NCBI RefSeq assembly: GCF_017515565.1
Contig: NZ_JAFWFN010000066.1
Span: forward strand, 22,323-86,322
Source of the DNA: Halomonas sp.
GTDB taxonomy: Bacteria > Pseudomonadota > Gammaproteobacteria > Pseudomonadales > Halomonadaceae
Direction of reading: 5' to 3'
DNA length: 64,000 nucleotides
A program made the position numbers and the translations under genes. This document shows, piece by piece, positions 19,808 to 28,104 of the stretch. The notes under the pieces were generated by a model that was not told where the DNA came from, did no database searches, and worked only from the letters and a program-made list of their open reading frames with translations. Numbering within the stretch: position 1 is the stretch's first letter; the number at the start of each line of letters is the position of its first letter.

Positions 19808-20902
19808 ATGCAGCGTTTGGCTGGAGTAATACTGTTTAGTCTCTGGGCTTCTTTTGTTCACGCAAGTGAGCCGTTGCCGGGAGACATTATTCAAGACCTT
19901 AATGTCCTGCAGCAGCAGCAGCTTGCTGACGCTAGTGAGAGTGGAGATGGCTCTCAGGAGGCATTAGAACGCCTTATCACTCGGGCCACTGGGCAGGCTG
20001 CACGATTGCAAAGTGGTAATCGCTCTGATCAGTGGGCGAGTGCACTCTACTCTCAGCTTGCTGCTGGCGCTATGGCTCGCCAGGGACGGCAAGAGGAGGC
20101 CGCACAGCAGTTGGCTAATGCACGTGAGCGTAGTGGTGTGCCCGTAAGCCAGCGGGCTAGGTGGTTACGCGAAGAGGCTGGGCTTCGGCGGGCTGCTGGG
20201 CAGCGTGAAGAGGCCATTGTGCTATATGAGCAGTGGTTGGATAGCCATGTGGATGAACAGGTGAGCTGGCAGTTGGTGTATCTATTAGCCCAAGAGGAGC
20301 GCTGGGAGCGCGCAGCCGAGCACTTGGCACCCCTGCTTGAACAGCGCGATAGCTTAAATGAAGCGCGGCAGTCATTGGTGCTTGCCGTGCTGCGCAATGC
20401 CGGGCAAAACGACGCAGCGCTAGCGTGGCTGCTGCAGGGTCTTGATAGCCAAAGTGCCCCTGAGGCGTGGCGACAGGCGGCTGGGCTTGCGCAGCAGGCA
20501 GGCCAACCAGGGGTTGCTGCTGGCGTATGGGAGATGGCGTGGCAGCTAGGCAAGTTCACCCAACCAGAAGAGCGACTGCTGTTAATCCAGCTCCATTTGG
20601 CGGGGGGCACGCCTGCGCGGGCGGCGGAACATCTTACTGAAGCGTTGCAGAATGAAATGCTGCCTCAGGATGAGCAAACACTGAGGCTGCTGGCCACCGC
20701 GTGGTATCAGGCGAAGCATGTTCAAAACGCCCTAGCGGCATGGGAAAACTTAGCGGAATACACTCAACAAGCGCGAAACTGGCGACAGGTTGGTCAACTG
20801 GCTTACAGCTGGGGCGACGAAGCGCTGGCTAAACATGCCTTTACGCAGGCGTTGGCACTTGGTGATGCAGAGGTGGAGTCCTGGCTGGTCACTCTTAGAT
20901 AG
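19808..20902 (+). CDS. TPR-containing periplasmic protein at the end of the TonB2 operon
   Basis: A 364-residue protein with a signal peptide (MQRLAGVILFSLWASFVHAS). Helical repeats of tetratricopeptide type run through most of its length (for example AREEAGLRRAAGQREEAIVLYEQWL-like units and the last unit RQVGQLAYSWGDEALAKHAFTQALALG). The start is 4 bases after the tonB stop. TPR proteins occupy this position in other TonB2/TtpC operons, so a scaffold role in that complex is plausible but unproven. Codon use and spacing mark it as the last gene of the operon. Confidence 0.85.
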   Translation: MQRLAGVILFSLWASFVHASEPLPGDIIQDLNVLQQQQLADASESGDGSQEALERLITRATGQAARLQSGNRSDQWASALYSQLAAGAMARQGRQEEAAQQLANARERSGVPVSQRARWLREEAGLRRAAGQREEAIVLYEQWLDSHVDEQVSWQLVYLLAQEERWERAAEHLAPLLEQRDSLNEARQSLVLAVLRNAGQNDAALAWLLQGLDSQSAPEAWRQAAGLAQQAGQPGVAAGVWEMAWQLGKFTQPEERLLLIQLHLAGGTPARAAEHLTEALQNEMLPQDEQTLRLLATAWYQAKHVQNALAAWENLAEYTQQARNWRQVGQLAYSWGDEALAKHAFTQALALGDAEVESWLVTLR

Positions 20903-20930
20903 CCTTAAATAGCCTGGAAAGCGTTAACGA

Positions 20931-21008
20931 CCACCTGTCTCTCTTTGGAAGGGCAGGTGGCTTTAGAAGGATAGGTGGCTTTAGAAGGATAGGTGGCTTT
21001 AAAAGGAC
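20931..21008. repeat. Three 18-bp tandem repeats next to an inverted repeat, in a convergent intergenic region
   Basis: AGGTGGCTTTAGAAGGAT occurs at 20955-20972 and 20973-20990; a third copy with two changes lies at 20991-21008. The first copy overlaps the right arm of an inverted repeat, CCACCTG (20931-20937) with CAGGTGG (20954-20960). The hairpin may help end transcription from the TonB operon or xthA, though no T run follows. The tandem copies look like replication-slippage products. Confidence 0.85.
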
Positions 21009-21028
21009 AGTTGGCGATCAAATGTTTG

Positions 21029-21862
21029 TCAGTCTTGATGCGCAAGCGTTAATGAAAAATCGCTCCAGATCGGTGCGTGGTCAGAAGGGCGCTCCATGCC
21101 GCGCAGCTGATAATCGATACCGGCGCTGGTGACGCACTCCGCAAGCGGTTGTGTCACCAAAATATAGTCAATTCGCAGGCCGCGTTTTGGCTCGCGATCA
21201 AAGCCTTTTGAGCGGTAGTCAAACCAGCTAAACCAGGCATCATCCTCTGGGTAGCAAAGCCGGTAGCTATCGCTTAACCCCCAGGCTTTAATGCCCTCCA
21301 GCCATTCGCGCTCTATGGGCTGAAAGCTGGCTTTGCCTTCACGCAACCAGCGTTTGCGACTGGCTTCGCCAATGCCTATGTCTTGATCTTCAGGGGAAAT
21401 GTTAAAATCACCCATGATGGCAAGGCGCTCGTCAGGGCGGTATTGCTTGTTAAGCAATCGGGCCAACTGCTGATAAAAGCGCTCTTTATGGGGGAACTTG
21501 GTAGGGTGAGCAACATTTTCGCCCTGGGGGAAATAGCCGTTCCATACGATCACCGGCTGGCCATCGTCGGCAAGCAGCTGTACGCCAATCATGCGCCGCT
21601 GGGCATCCTCTTCGTCATCGGGAAAGCCATAAAAAACCGCTTCGGGCTTTTGGCGGCACAGTAAGGCAACCCCGTAATGGCCTTTCTGCCCGTAATAGAA
21701 CACGTGATACCCCATGGCTTCTACGTCGGCCAGAGGGAACTCTCTGTCCTGCACTTTGGTTTCCTGCAGGCCAATAACATCAGGCTGCTGAGTATCAATC
21801 AGCGCTTGAAGCTGATGCAAGCGCGCCCGGATACCATTGATGTTGAACGAGACCAAACGCAT
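21029..21862 (-). CDS. xthA: Exodeoxyribonuclease III
   Basis: An AP endonuclease and 3'-5' exonuclease of base-excision repair, 277 residues. It belongs to the EEP fold: MRLVSFNINGIRARLHQL with the catalytic Asn, PDVIGLQETKVQD with the metal-binding Glu near 34, YGVALLCRQKP, IMGDFNISPED with the Asp-Asn pair, and the C-terminal RIDYILVTQ and ERPSDHAPIW with the catalytic Asp-His. It begins with ATG at 21862, sharing one base with the stop of the upstream small basic protein (TAATG), so the two are co-translated. Confidence 0.96.
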   Translation of the reverse strand: MRLVSFNINGIRARLHQLQALIDTQQPDVIGLQETKVQDREFPLADVEAMGYHVFYYGQKGHYGVALLCRQKPEAVFYGFPDDEEDAQRRMIGVQLLADDGQPVIVWNGYFPQGENVAHPTKFPHKERFYQQLARLLNKQYRPDERLAIMGDFNISPEDQDIGIGEASRKRWLREGKASFQPIEREWLEGIKAWGLSDSYRLCYPEDDAWFSWFDYRSKGFDREPKRGLRIDYILVTQPLAECVTSAGIDYQLRGMERPSDHAPIWSDFSLTLAHQD

Positions 21863-22110
21863 TAAGAGTTCTCTCCGGAAGGGTTTTCCGCCTCTTTGTC
21901 CGGGTGAATCGAAATGGTCTGTCCCTCTTGCTGGCGGGCCAGTTTACGAACCGCCTGAAGCTTACGCTGCTGCTGTTTTTTTGCTACAAAACGGCGTGAG
22001 GAGGTAACTTGGTCTGGGTTCTCGTGGCGCCATTTTTTATAATCTTTACGACGCCCAGTACGGATAGTGACTTTATCCGCTAACGAACGGGTTTTTTTCT
22101 TACGCGTCAT
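21862..22110 (-). CDS. Small, highly basic conserved-type protein coupled to xthA
   Basis: An 82-residue Lys/Arg-rich protein (MTRKKKTRSLADKVTIRTGRRKDYKKWRHENPD...). No signal peptide or membrane segment is present. It has no cysteines, so a zinc ribbon is excluded. ATG 22110 follows AAGGAGCGCGAC, a good ribosome site, and its TAA overlaps the xthA ATG. The charge suggests nucleic-acid or ribosome binding, but I do not recognise a family and assign no function. Good ribosome site, coupling and an open frame without competing genes support it as real. Confidence 0.75.
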   Translation of the reverse strand: MTRKKKTRSLADKVTIRTGRRKDYKKWRHENPDQVTSSRRFVAKKQQQRKLQAVRKLARQQEGQTISIHPDKEAENPSGENS

Positions 22111-22255
22111 GTCGCGCTCCTTGGGTTAATTTATGCGACATTCTAACAGGCTAGCGCACTCCTTCGACAGCAGAGCGCGCTCTTATCGCCAACCCCTGGT
22201 ACAATGCGCACTTCGTGATGCCTAACATCCACAGCAATGGACAGATACACAGCCT

Positions 22256-23530
22256 ATGAGCGAGTCGGAACAGACCACAGCATCGGCCCAGAACCGCAAG
22301 CCTAAACGTCGCCGTCGGAAACCGCGTCGTCGTCAGTCGAACTGGGATCTTCGTCAGTTTCAGGTGCCCGCCGTGGCCGGCAAGTGGCGCTTTCATGACT
22401 TTGATCTGCCGCTGCCGTTAATGCGCGCTATTCATGCTCAAGGGTTTGAATACTGCACGCCCATTCAAGCGGAAGCCCTTCGTCAAACGCTGCTAGGCGG
22501 CGATATTGTTGGCAAGGCGCAAACCGGAACGGGTAAGACTGCTGCGTTTTTAATTTCAGTAATGGCCTACTTTTTGGAAGAGCCAACCCCGGACGGGCAG
22601 AAGTCAGGTGCGCCCCGCGCGCTGATTATTGCGCCTACCCGTGAGCTGGCACTGCAGATCGAAAAAGATGCCAAAGCCCTAGCTCGGTTTACCCAGCTAA
22701 ATGTCGCCAGCGTTGTGGGCGGTATGGATTACCAAAAGCAGCGTGAAAGCCTGGGCAGTAAGATTGATATTTTGGTCGCCACGCCTGGCCGCCTGCTGGA
22801 CTTCCATCAGAAACGCGATATCGACCTTTCAGAAGTGGAAGTGTTGGTGTTGGATGAAGCGGATCGCATGCTTTCCATGGGCTTTATTCCCGATGTGAAG
22901 CGGATTATTCGCTATACGCCTAAGAAAGAGGAGCGCCAAACCTTCCTCTTCTCGGCGACCTTCACCGACGATATTCTCAGCCTGGCTAGTCAGTGGACGC
23001 TCGATCCTGCCCACGTAGAAATTGAAGTGACCGTTGAGAACCAAGCGGATATCGACCAGCGCGTCTACCTGGTGTCTGACGATGACAAAGAGCGCCTGCT
23101 GGTGAATTTGCTTGAGCAAGAGAGCTTCGAGCGGGTCATGGTGTTTGGTAACCGCCGTGATCTCGTGCGTAAGCTGGATAGTCTGCTCAAGAAAGCGGGC
23201 GTTAGCGTTGCCATGCTGTCGGGGGATGTGCCACAAAATCAGCGAATCAAAACCCTTGAAAGCTTCCGCGAGGGGGAGATTCAAGTGCTGGTGGCCACTG
23301 ACGTAGCCGGACGCGGAATTCATATTGAAGACGTCAGCCACGTGATCAACTACACCTTGCCGGAAGACCCGGAAGACTACGTTCATCGTATTGGCCGTAC
23401 TGGCCGTGCCGGGGCAAAAGGCGTTTCGATTAGCTTTGTAGGTGAAGAGGATGCGTTCTCCTTGCCTGAGATCGAACGCTATATCAATGGCAAGCTTCCC
23501 TGCGAGCACCCGCCGGAAGGCATGCTGTAA
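22256..23530 (+). CDS. rhlB: DEAD-box ATP-dependent RNA helicase, RhlB-like
   Basis: A 424-residue DEAD-box RNA helicase. It has a basic N-terminal tail ([17 protein letters not shown]), the Q motif ([23 protein letters not shown]), Walker [23 protein letters not shown] ([11 protein letters not shown]), SAT (FLFSATF), [10 protein letters not shown] and [10 protein letters not shown]. The basic tail and close spacing of motifs resemble pseudomonad RhlB, a degradosome-type helicase involved in RNA turnover. Assignment to RhlB rather than a sister DEAD-box group is by resemblance. dinG follows 5 bases downstream, so the two share a transcript. Confidence 0.9.
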   Translation: MSESEQTTASAQNRKPKRRRRKPRRRQSNWDLRQFQVPAVAGKWRFHDFDLPLPLMRAIHAQGFEYCTPIQAEALRQTLLGGDIVGKAQTGTGKTAAFLISVMAYFLEEPTPDGQKSGAPRALIIAPTRELALQIEKDAKALARFTQLNVASVVGGMDYQKQRESLGSKIDILVATPGRLLDFHQKRDIDLSEVEVLVLDEADRMLSMGFIPDVKRIIRYTPKKEERQTFLFSATFTDDILSLASQWTLDPAHVEIEVTVENQADIDQRVYLVSDDDKERLLVNLLEQESFERVMVFGNRRDLVRKLDSLLKKAGVSVAMLSGDVPQNQRIKTLESFREGEIQVLVATDVAGRGIHIEDVSHVINYTLPEDPEDYVHRIGRTGRAGAKGVSISFVGEEDAFSLPEIERYINGKLPCEHPPEGML

Positions 23531-23535
23531 CACGC

Positions 23536-25662
23536 ATGCTGGACAACGGCTTAAAAAGCGATATTCAGCAAGCCTATCGTAGCGTGGTGGAAAAGCTAGA
23601 GCTGACACCACGCTACGGGCAGCGGTTAATGATCGCAGAAATTGCCCGCACGCTCGGGGGGATTGAGCAAGATAGCGAAGGTAAGCGCACCAGCGACAGC
23701 CACGTCTGTGTGTTGGAAGCGGGTACCGGAACCGGGAAAACCCTCGCCTATTTAATTGCTGCGCTGCCGATTGCCAAGGCCCAGGGCAAACGCCTGATCG
23801 TCTCTACGGCAACGGTGGCGCTGCAAGAGCAAGTGCTGAACCAGGACCTGCCCTCCCTTGCTAGCCACAGTGGTATTGCATTTCGCTACGCCCTTGCCAA
23901 AGGGCGTGGGCGTTATGTGTGTGTGGCGCGCCTTGATCAAGCCCTGGAAGGCAGTGAACCCAACCCCACTCTCTCGTTATTTGAGCAGTCGCTTCAGGCG
24001 GAAAGCAGCGACTTTACCGTGATAGCGAGCGACATGGCGGAGTCCTACGGTAAAGGGGACTGGGAAGGGGATCGCGATAACTGGCCGCAATCCATCGATG
24101 ATGCCCACTGGCGGCGCTTAACGGTAGATCATCGGCAATGTACCGGCAGGCGCTGTGGGCATTTTGGCGCTTGTGCGTTCTTTCGCTCCCGGCGTGAGCT
24201 TGAAGATGCCGATGTTATCGTTGCTAACCATGATCTAGTGCTGGCCGACTTGGCGCTCGGTGGTGGTGCTATTTTGCCTGACCCCGCAAACTGTATTTTT
24301 GTGTTTGACGAAGGGCACCACCTGCCCGATAAAGCGCTGTCTCATTTTGCCCACCGCTTTGCGGTGCATGGTTGTTTGCGCTGGTTAAAAACCCTTAAAA
24401 GCAGTTTGACGGATCTTCACCAGGGGTTGGCAGTGCAGCCAACGGTGGCGCGCTTACTGGCTAGCTTGCCAGAATTAATGCATGGCTTAGAGCCTGCGCT
24501 GGGTGATGTGTTCAGCGTGGGGCATCAGCTGGCAGGGCGGCCCAATGGGCTAGGTGATGAAGAGACCCTTCATCAGTTCCGCTTTGAAAAAGGCCAGATT
24601 CCCGATGCGTTACGCGAGCAGGCGCAGCAGTTGCTTGTTATGTTTGCAACGCTATCGCGCTGTTTAGAAAGCATCAGCGATATTCTTAGGGAAAGTCTCG
24701 ACCCGGACAAGCAAACGGACTTGGATCGGGAGCAGGCTGAGACGTGGTTGCCGCTGGTAGCGCTGCTTCACGGCCGTGCGCTAGAGGCCCATGCGCTTTG
24801 GCAAGCGTTTAGCGAGCAGGACGCTACTAATGCGCCGCCCAGTGCCCGCTGGCTTTCCCTAAGCCGGGTGGCGGGTGAGCCGGAGGTGGAGTTCTCGGCA
24901 AGCCCTGTTTCAGCGGCCCATACCTTGGCGAAGCACTTATGGGGGCGGTGCCATGGTGCGGTAGTGACATCAGCAACCCTCACCGCGCTGGGGCGTTTTG
25001 AGCGTATTCAGGAGCGTGCTGGGTTAGCTAACCGCTACCGTTATCAAGCGTTGCCTAGCCCGTTTGATTATGCCAATGCGATTCTTCGCGTCCCCAAAGA
25101 GGCCACCGACCCAAGCGATCGTGACGCCCATGAGAGTGCGATTGTGCGTTTTGTGGAGCAGCTAGGCGACAAAGAAGCCGTATTGGTGCTGTTCTCTTCA
25201 CGGGCGCAGCTTCGCGCGGTAGAAAAAGCCCTGTCGGTTGAAACCAAAACGCGTGTGCTGGCCCAGGACGCACTACCCAAGCGCGAGCTGATTGAGCGCC
25301 ATCGCGATGCCGTGGACAGAAGTAAAGGCAGTATTATCTTTGGCTTGGCAAGTTTCGCGGAAGGTATTGACCTACCCGGCGACTACCTTACCCACGTGGT
25401 GATTACGCGGCTGCCGTTTGCGGTGCCCGATGACCCGGTAGGCGCGACATTGGCAGAGTGGATCGAGAGCCAGGGCGGTAACCCGTTTATGCGCATCAGC
25501 GTGCCGGATGCGTCTATCAAGTTGGTACAAGCCTGCGGGCGGCTGATTCGAAAAGAGAGTGATCGCGGCACTATCACGCTGCTGGATCGGCGGGTGATTA
25601 CCCGCCGCTACGGTCAAGCGCTTTTAGATGCCTTGCCACCGTTCAAACGAGAAATCATGTAA
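23536..25662 (+). CDS. dinG: ATP-dependent DNA helicase DinG
   Basis: A 708-residue XPD-like superfamily 2 helicase with an iron-sulfur cluster. Walker A is EAGTGTGKTLAYL (near 62-74). Four Fe-S cysteines are visible as GRYVCVARL (near 131) and CTGRRCGHFGACAFF (near 200-214). The Walker B box reads DEGH (VFDEGHHLPD). C-terminal helicase motifs include SATLTALGRF, VLFSSRAQL, GLASFAEGIDLPG and QACGRLIRKESDRG. DinG resolves R-loops, G-quadruplexes and other structures. No LexA-type box was seen in front of it, and its placement 5 bases after rhlB suggests constitutive co-expression. Confidence 0.93.
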   Translation: MLDNGLKSDIQQAYRSVVEKLELTPRYGQRLMIAEIARTLGGIEQDSEGKRTSDSHVCVLEAGTGTGKTLAYLIAALPIAKAQGKRLIVSTATVALQEQVLNQDLPSLASHSGIAFRYALAKGRGRYVCVARLDQALEGSEPNPTLSLFEQSLQAESSDFTVIASDMAESYGKGDWEGDRDNWPQSIDDAHWRRLTVDHRQCTGRRCGHFGACAFFRSRRELEDADVIVANHDLVLADLALGGGAILPDPANCIFVFDEGHHLPDKALSHFAHRFAVHGCLRWLKTLKSSLTDLHQGLAVQPTVARLLASLPELMHGLEPALGDVFSVGHQLAGRPNGLGDEETLHQFRFEKGQIPDALREQAQQLLVMFATLSRCLESISDILRESLDPDKQTDLDREQAETWLPLVALLHGRALEAHALWQAFSEQDATNAPPSARWLSLSRVAGEPEVEFSASPVSAAHTLAKHLWGRCHGAVVTSATLTALGRFERIQERAGLANRYRYQALPSPFDYANAILRVPKEATDPSDRDAHESAIVRFVEQLGDKEAVLVLFSSRAQLRAVEKALSVETKTRVLAQDALPKRELIERHRDAVDRSKGSIIFGLASFAEGIDLPGDYLTHVVITRLPFAVPDDPVGATLAEWIESQGGNPFMRISVPDASIKLVQACGRLIRKESDRGTITLLDRRVITRRYGQALLDALPPFKREIM

Positions 25663-25694
25663 AAAAAGCCCCGCTGGGCAGACCGCAGCGGGGC
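25661..25694 (-). terminator. Terminator between convergent dinG and the DAHP synthase gene
   Basis: GCCCCGCTG (25668-25676) pairs with CAGCGGGGC (25686-25694) around a 9-base loop. Read on the minus strand the stem is followed by seven T residues (the A run at 25661-25667), a canonical terminator for the DAHP synthase gene. On the plus strand the T-rich stretch is displaced, so termination of dinG would be weaker. Confidence 0.85.
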
Positions 25695-25738
25695 GTTACT
25701 GTTTTTGAAACTGTTTTTGAATGTAATTAAAAGAGTGG

Positions 25739-26812
25739 TTACGCGATGCGCTTAGCAAGCGCTGGCGCCAGCTTCTCGTTCATGCGAGTAAAGGTTTCAA
25801 CCGTTGTATCCCAGTCGATGCAGGCGTCGGTGATAGAGACACCGTACTGCAGGTCGCTTAAGTCTGCAGGCACTTTTTGATTGCCCCAGCCAATATTGGA
25901 TTCAACCATCAGGCCGATAATAGAGGTGTTGCCTTCTAGAATCTGGTTGGTCACGTTTTCCAGCACTAGCGGCTGCAGGGCGGCGTCTTTGTTAGAGTTC
26001 GCGTGGGAGCAGTCGATCATGATGTTGGCGGAAAGGTTAGCCTTTTTAAGCTCTTTTTCGGCCAGTGCGACGCTAACGCTATCGTAGTTAGGCTTGCCGT
26101 TGCCGCCACGCAGCACGACATGGCCGTAGGCGTTGCCGCGGGTGCGGATAATAGCTACTTGGCCCGACTGGTTAATACCCAGGAAATTGTGTGGGTGAGC
26201 GACGGACTCTAATGCATTAATTGCAACGTCCAGGCTGCCGTCGGTGCCATTTTTGAAACCTACGGGGCAGGAGAGGCCAGAGGCCATTTCACGGTGGGTT
26301 TGCGACTCAGTGGTGCGCGCGCCGACGGCTGACCAGCTGATGCAGTCTTGCAGGTACTGGGGCGAAATGGGGTCGAGCGCTTCAGTCGCTAATGGTAAGC
26401 CCATTTCGGCTAAATCCACCAGCAGCTTGCGAGCAATATGTAAGCCTTCATCAATTTCAAATGAGTCGTTTAGATGCGGGTCATTGATTAAGCCTTTCCA
26501 ACCAACGGTGGTGCGAGGCTTTTCAAAATAAACGCGCATAACAATATACAGGCTATCGTTTACTTGGTCTGCCAGCTTGCGCAAGCGGCGCGCGTAGTCC
26601 AGCGCAGCGTCGACATCGTGAATAGAGCATGGCCCCACCACTACGAGTAAACGGGGGTCTTTGCCATCGAGAATATTCTGGATGGTGTTACGCCCTTCAA
26701 TTACCGAGCGCTCGGCAGCTTCGGTCAGTGGAATGGCATCTTTAAGTGCTTCGGGTGTAGTGAGAACATCCTGGGCGAGAACGTTGAGGTTACTAACCTG
26801 CTGATCAGACAT
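25739..26812 (-). CDS. aroF: 3-deoxy-7-phosphoheptulonate (DAHP) synthase, class I, AroF-like
   Basis: The first enzyme of the shikimate pathway, condensing phosphoenolpyruvate with erythrose 4-phosphate; 357 residues. Class I blocks are visible: RLLVVVGPCSIHD, MRVYFEKPRTTVGWKGLINDP, GARTTESQTHREMASGLSCPVGFKNGTDGS, LRGGNGKPNYD, MIDCSHANSNKD and SITDACIDWD. The LATEALDPISPQYL and GINQSGQVA segments are closer to the Tyr-sensitive AroF than to AroG; inhibitor specificity is not certain. ATG 26812 (MSDQQVSNLNVL) fits the family; the open frame up to 27034 is unlikely to be coding. A possible promoter on the minus strand is TTGATT (26881-26876), 18 bp, CATAGT (26857-26852). Confidence 0.94.
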   Translation of the reverse strand: MSDQQVSNLNVLAQDVLTTPEALKDAIPLTEAAERSVIEGRNTIQNILDGKDPRLLVVVGPCSIHDVDAALDYARRLRKLADQVNDSLYIVMRVYFEKPRTTVGWKGLINDPHLNDSFEIDEGLHIARKLLVDLAEMGLPLATEALDPISPQYLQDCISWSAVGARTTESQTHREMASGLSCPVGFKNGTDGSLDVAINALESVAHPHNFLGINQSGQVAIIRTRGNAYGHVVLRGGNGKPNYDSVSVALAEKELKKANLSANIMIDCSHANSNKDAALQPLVLENVTNQILEGNTSIIGLMVESNIGWGNQKVPADLSDLQYGVSITDACIDWDTTVETFTRMNEKLAPALAKRIA

Positions 26813-27203
26813 CGTGCTACCTGTGTGCGCGGTGGGCTTAAAGTGGCCTCTACTATGGCGTGTCAGGGGAGTAAAAATCAATTGTTGCGGAACTTGAATG
26901 CGCCGGAAGGTGTCAGCCTCAGCGTTTGGTGAGTAGGAGCTAACGTTTTCAATGCCAGATGAATAACGCAAGGTTTCCGTTAACAGAGCTAAGCGCTTGA
27001 TGCGCTGAACAGAACGCGCAACACTAAGCACCATTGAATATTAATCGCATAAAGAGCAGAGGGCGCAACGTTGCCATCTGATGTCATCATTATTATTAAA
27101 CAATGCCCAAGGGACGCTATGCTGCTTGCTGTGAATGCCCACGTTAAAGGGCGAAAAACACCCCAGGTTCGATGTATGTCGTACAAGCAGGAGGAGCGTG
27201 TGA
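26813..27203. other. 391-bp divergent region between the DAHP synthase gene and rpoE
   Basis: No gene is seen here. The stretch holds candidate promoters in both directions. The minus-strand candidate for the DAHP synthase gene lies at 26852-26881. On the plus strand a sigma-E-like element, GGAACTT (26889-26895), is followed after 17 bp by TCAGC. A sigma70-like promoter nearer rpoE is listed separately. The open frame running back from the DAHP synthase start has no family similarity. Confidence 0.5.
27071..27099 (+). promoter_or_regulatory. Candidate sigma70 promoter of rpoE
   Basis: TTGCCA (27071-27076) and TATTAA (27094-27099) are separated by 17 bp, giving a leader of about 95 bases before the rpoE start. 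The match is moderate. The more distant sigma-E-like element at 26889-26917 could provide autoregulation, as is usual for rpoE/algU. Confidence 0.4.
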
Positions 27204-27803
27204 ATGGGCACTCGTGAAACAGACCAACAGCTTGTTGAGCGTGCCCAAAAAGGCGATACCCGCGCTTTTGATCTACTGGTGAAAAAATACCAGCACAAGA
27301 TTATTGGTTTGATTGGACGTTATGTGCACGATCACTCAGAGGTGCAGGACGTCGCTCAAGAAGCGTTTATTAAAGCGTATCGGGCGCTGGGCAAGTTTCG
27401 TGCAGAAAGTGCGTTTTATACGTGGATGTACCGGATAGCGATAAATACTGCGAAAAATCACCTGGTCTCCCGCGGGCGGCGGCCGCCGGGTAGCGACTTA
27501 GATATTGTCGATGCCGAAATTGTCGATCAAAGCGGCCGCTTGGCGGATGCCGAATCTCCTGAGGCGGCCATCGCGCGGGACCAGCTTGAGGCAGCTGTGT
27601 ATGAAGCCATTGAGAAGCTGCCGGAAGATTTGCGCACTGCTATTACGCTACGAGAGTTAGACGGCCTTGCCTACGAGGACATTGCCCAGATAATGCAGTG
27701 CCCGGTAGGTACTGTGCGTTCGCGTATTTTTCGCGCGCGTGAAGCGGTTGATGAGCATATTCGTCCGCTGGTCACCACTGCCCGTAACAGTCGCGACGAG
27801 TAA
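27204..27803 (+). CDS. rpoE: RNA polymerase sigma factor RpoE/AlgU
   Basis: An ECF sigma factor for envelope stress, 199 residues. Region 2 shows FDLLVKKYQHKIIGLIGRYV and EVQDVAQEAFIKAYRALGKFRAESAFYTWMYRIAINTAKNHL. Region 4 shows LPEDLRTAITLRELDGLAYEDIAQIMQCPVGTVRSRIFRAREAVDEHI. ATG 27204 follows AGGAGGAGCGTGTGA. It heads the cluster rpoE-rseA-rseB-rseC-mucD, equivalent to algU-mucABCD. Its anti-sigma gene follows only after a 301-bp gap, which is unusual (see findings). Confidence 0.97.
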   Translation: MGTRETDQQLVERAQKGDTRAFDLLVKKYQHKIIGLIGRYVHDHSEVQDVAQEAFIKAYRALGKFRAESAFYTWMYRIAINTAKNHLVSRGRRPPGSDLDIVDAEIVDQSGRLADAESPEAAIARDQLEAAVYEAIEKLPEDLRTAITLRELDGLAYEDIAQIMQCPVGTVRSRIFRAREAVDEHIRPLVTTARNSRDE

Positions 27804-28104
27804 GGGTAGAAGCGTAATTGCTTTGGCAGGGCATTGCTTTTGATCAAGAGTGCTACTGCCCAGCCATTGATAAATGGCGATATTACCTGGCTGTCACATT
27901 ATCTTACGTTTTTTCTTTTTTTGTGAACTGTCTGGCAAGAGAAGCGTCATAGCCCTGAACAAGATATTTGAAATGGGGTCTTTGGACTAAGATTTTGCAA
28001 ACAGTTTTGCAGTAGGGTCTTGGCCTGTGGAGTGACCGGGGTGATCTGTATTTCTTACAGAATGACTGCGGTGCTCCTTCTAACACAGTGTGAGGGTGTG
28101 AAGT
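27804..28104. other. 301-bp gap between rpoE and rseA with sigma-E-like promoter matches
   Basis: No coding sequence is seen. GAACTG (27925-27930), 16 bp, TCATAG (27947-27952) resembles a sigma-E promoter (GAACTT-N16-TCTGA/TCAAA). A weaker set, GAACAA (27957-27962), 16 bp, TCTTTG, overlaps its end. A small hairpin, TCTGTA (28045-28050) with TACAGA (28056-28061), lies closer to rseA. Either promoter would let the anti-sigma gene be transcribed separately from rpoE. Confidence 0.5.

Noticed and set aside
20955-21008. CRISPR-like array
   Set aside because: The repeats are contiguous, with no spacers between them, and no cas genes are in the window; this applies also to the repeats at 34682 and 37067.
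26813-27034. N-terminal extension of the DAHP synthase frame
   Set aside because: The family N-terminus begins at ATG 26812. The upstream residues have no similarity to the family and the region carries promoter-like elements.
28045-28061. LexA-like site (CTGT...ACAG) upstream of rseA
   Set aside because: The half-sites are 7 bases apart, not the 8 needed for a LexA box, and the inner bases do not follow the TA-rich pattern. It is better read as a small hairpin.
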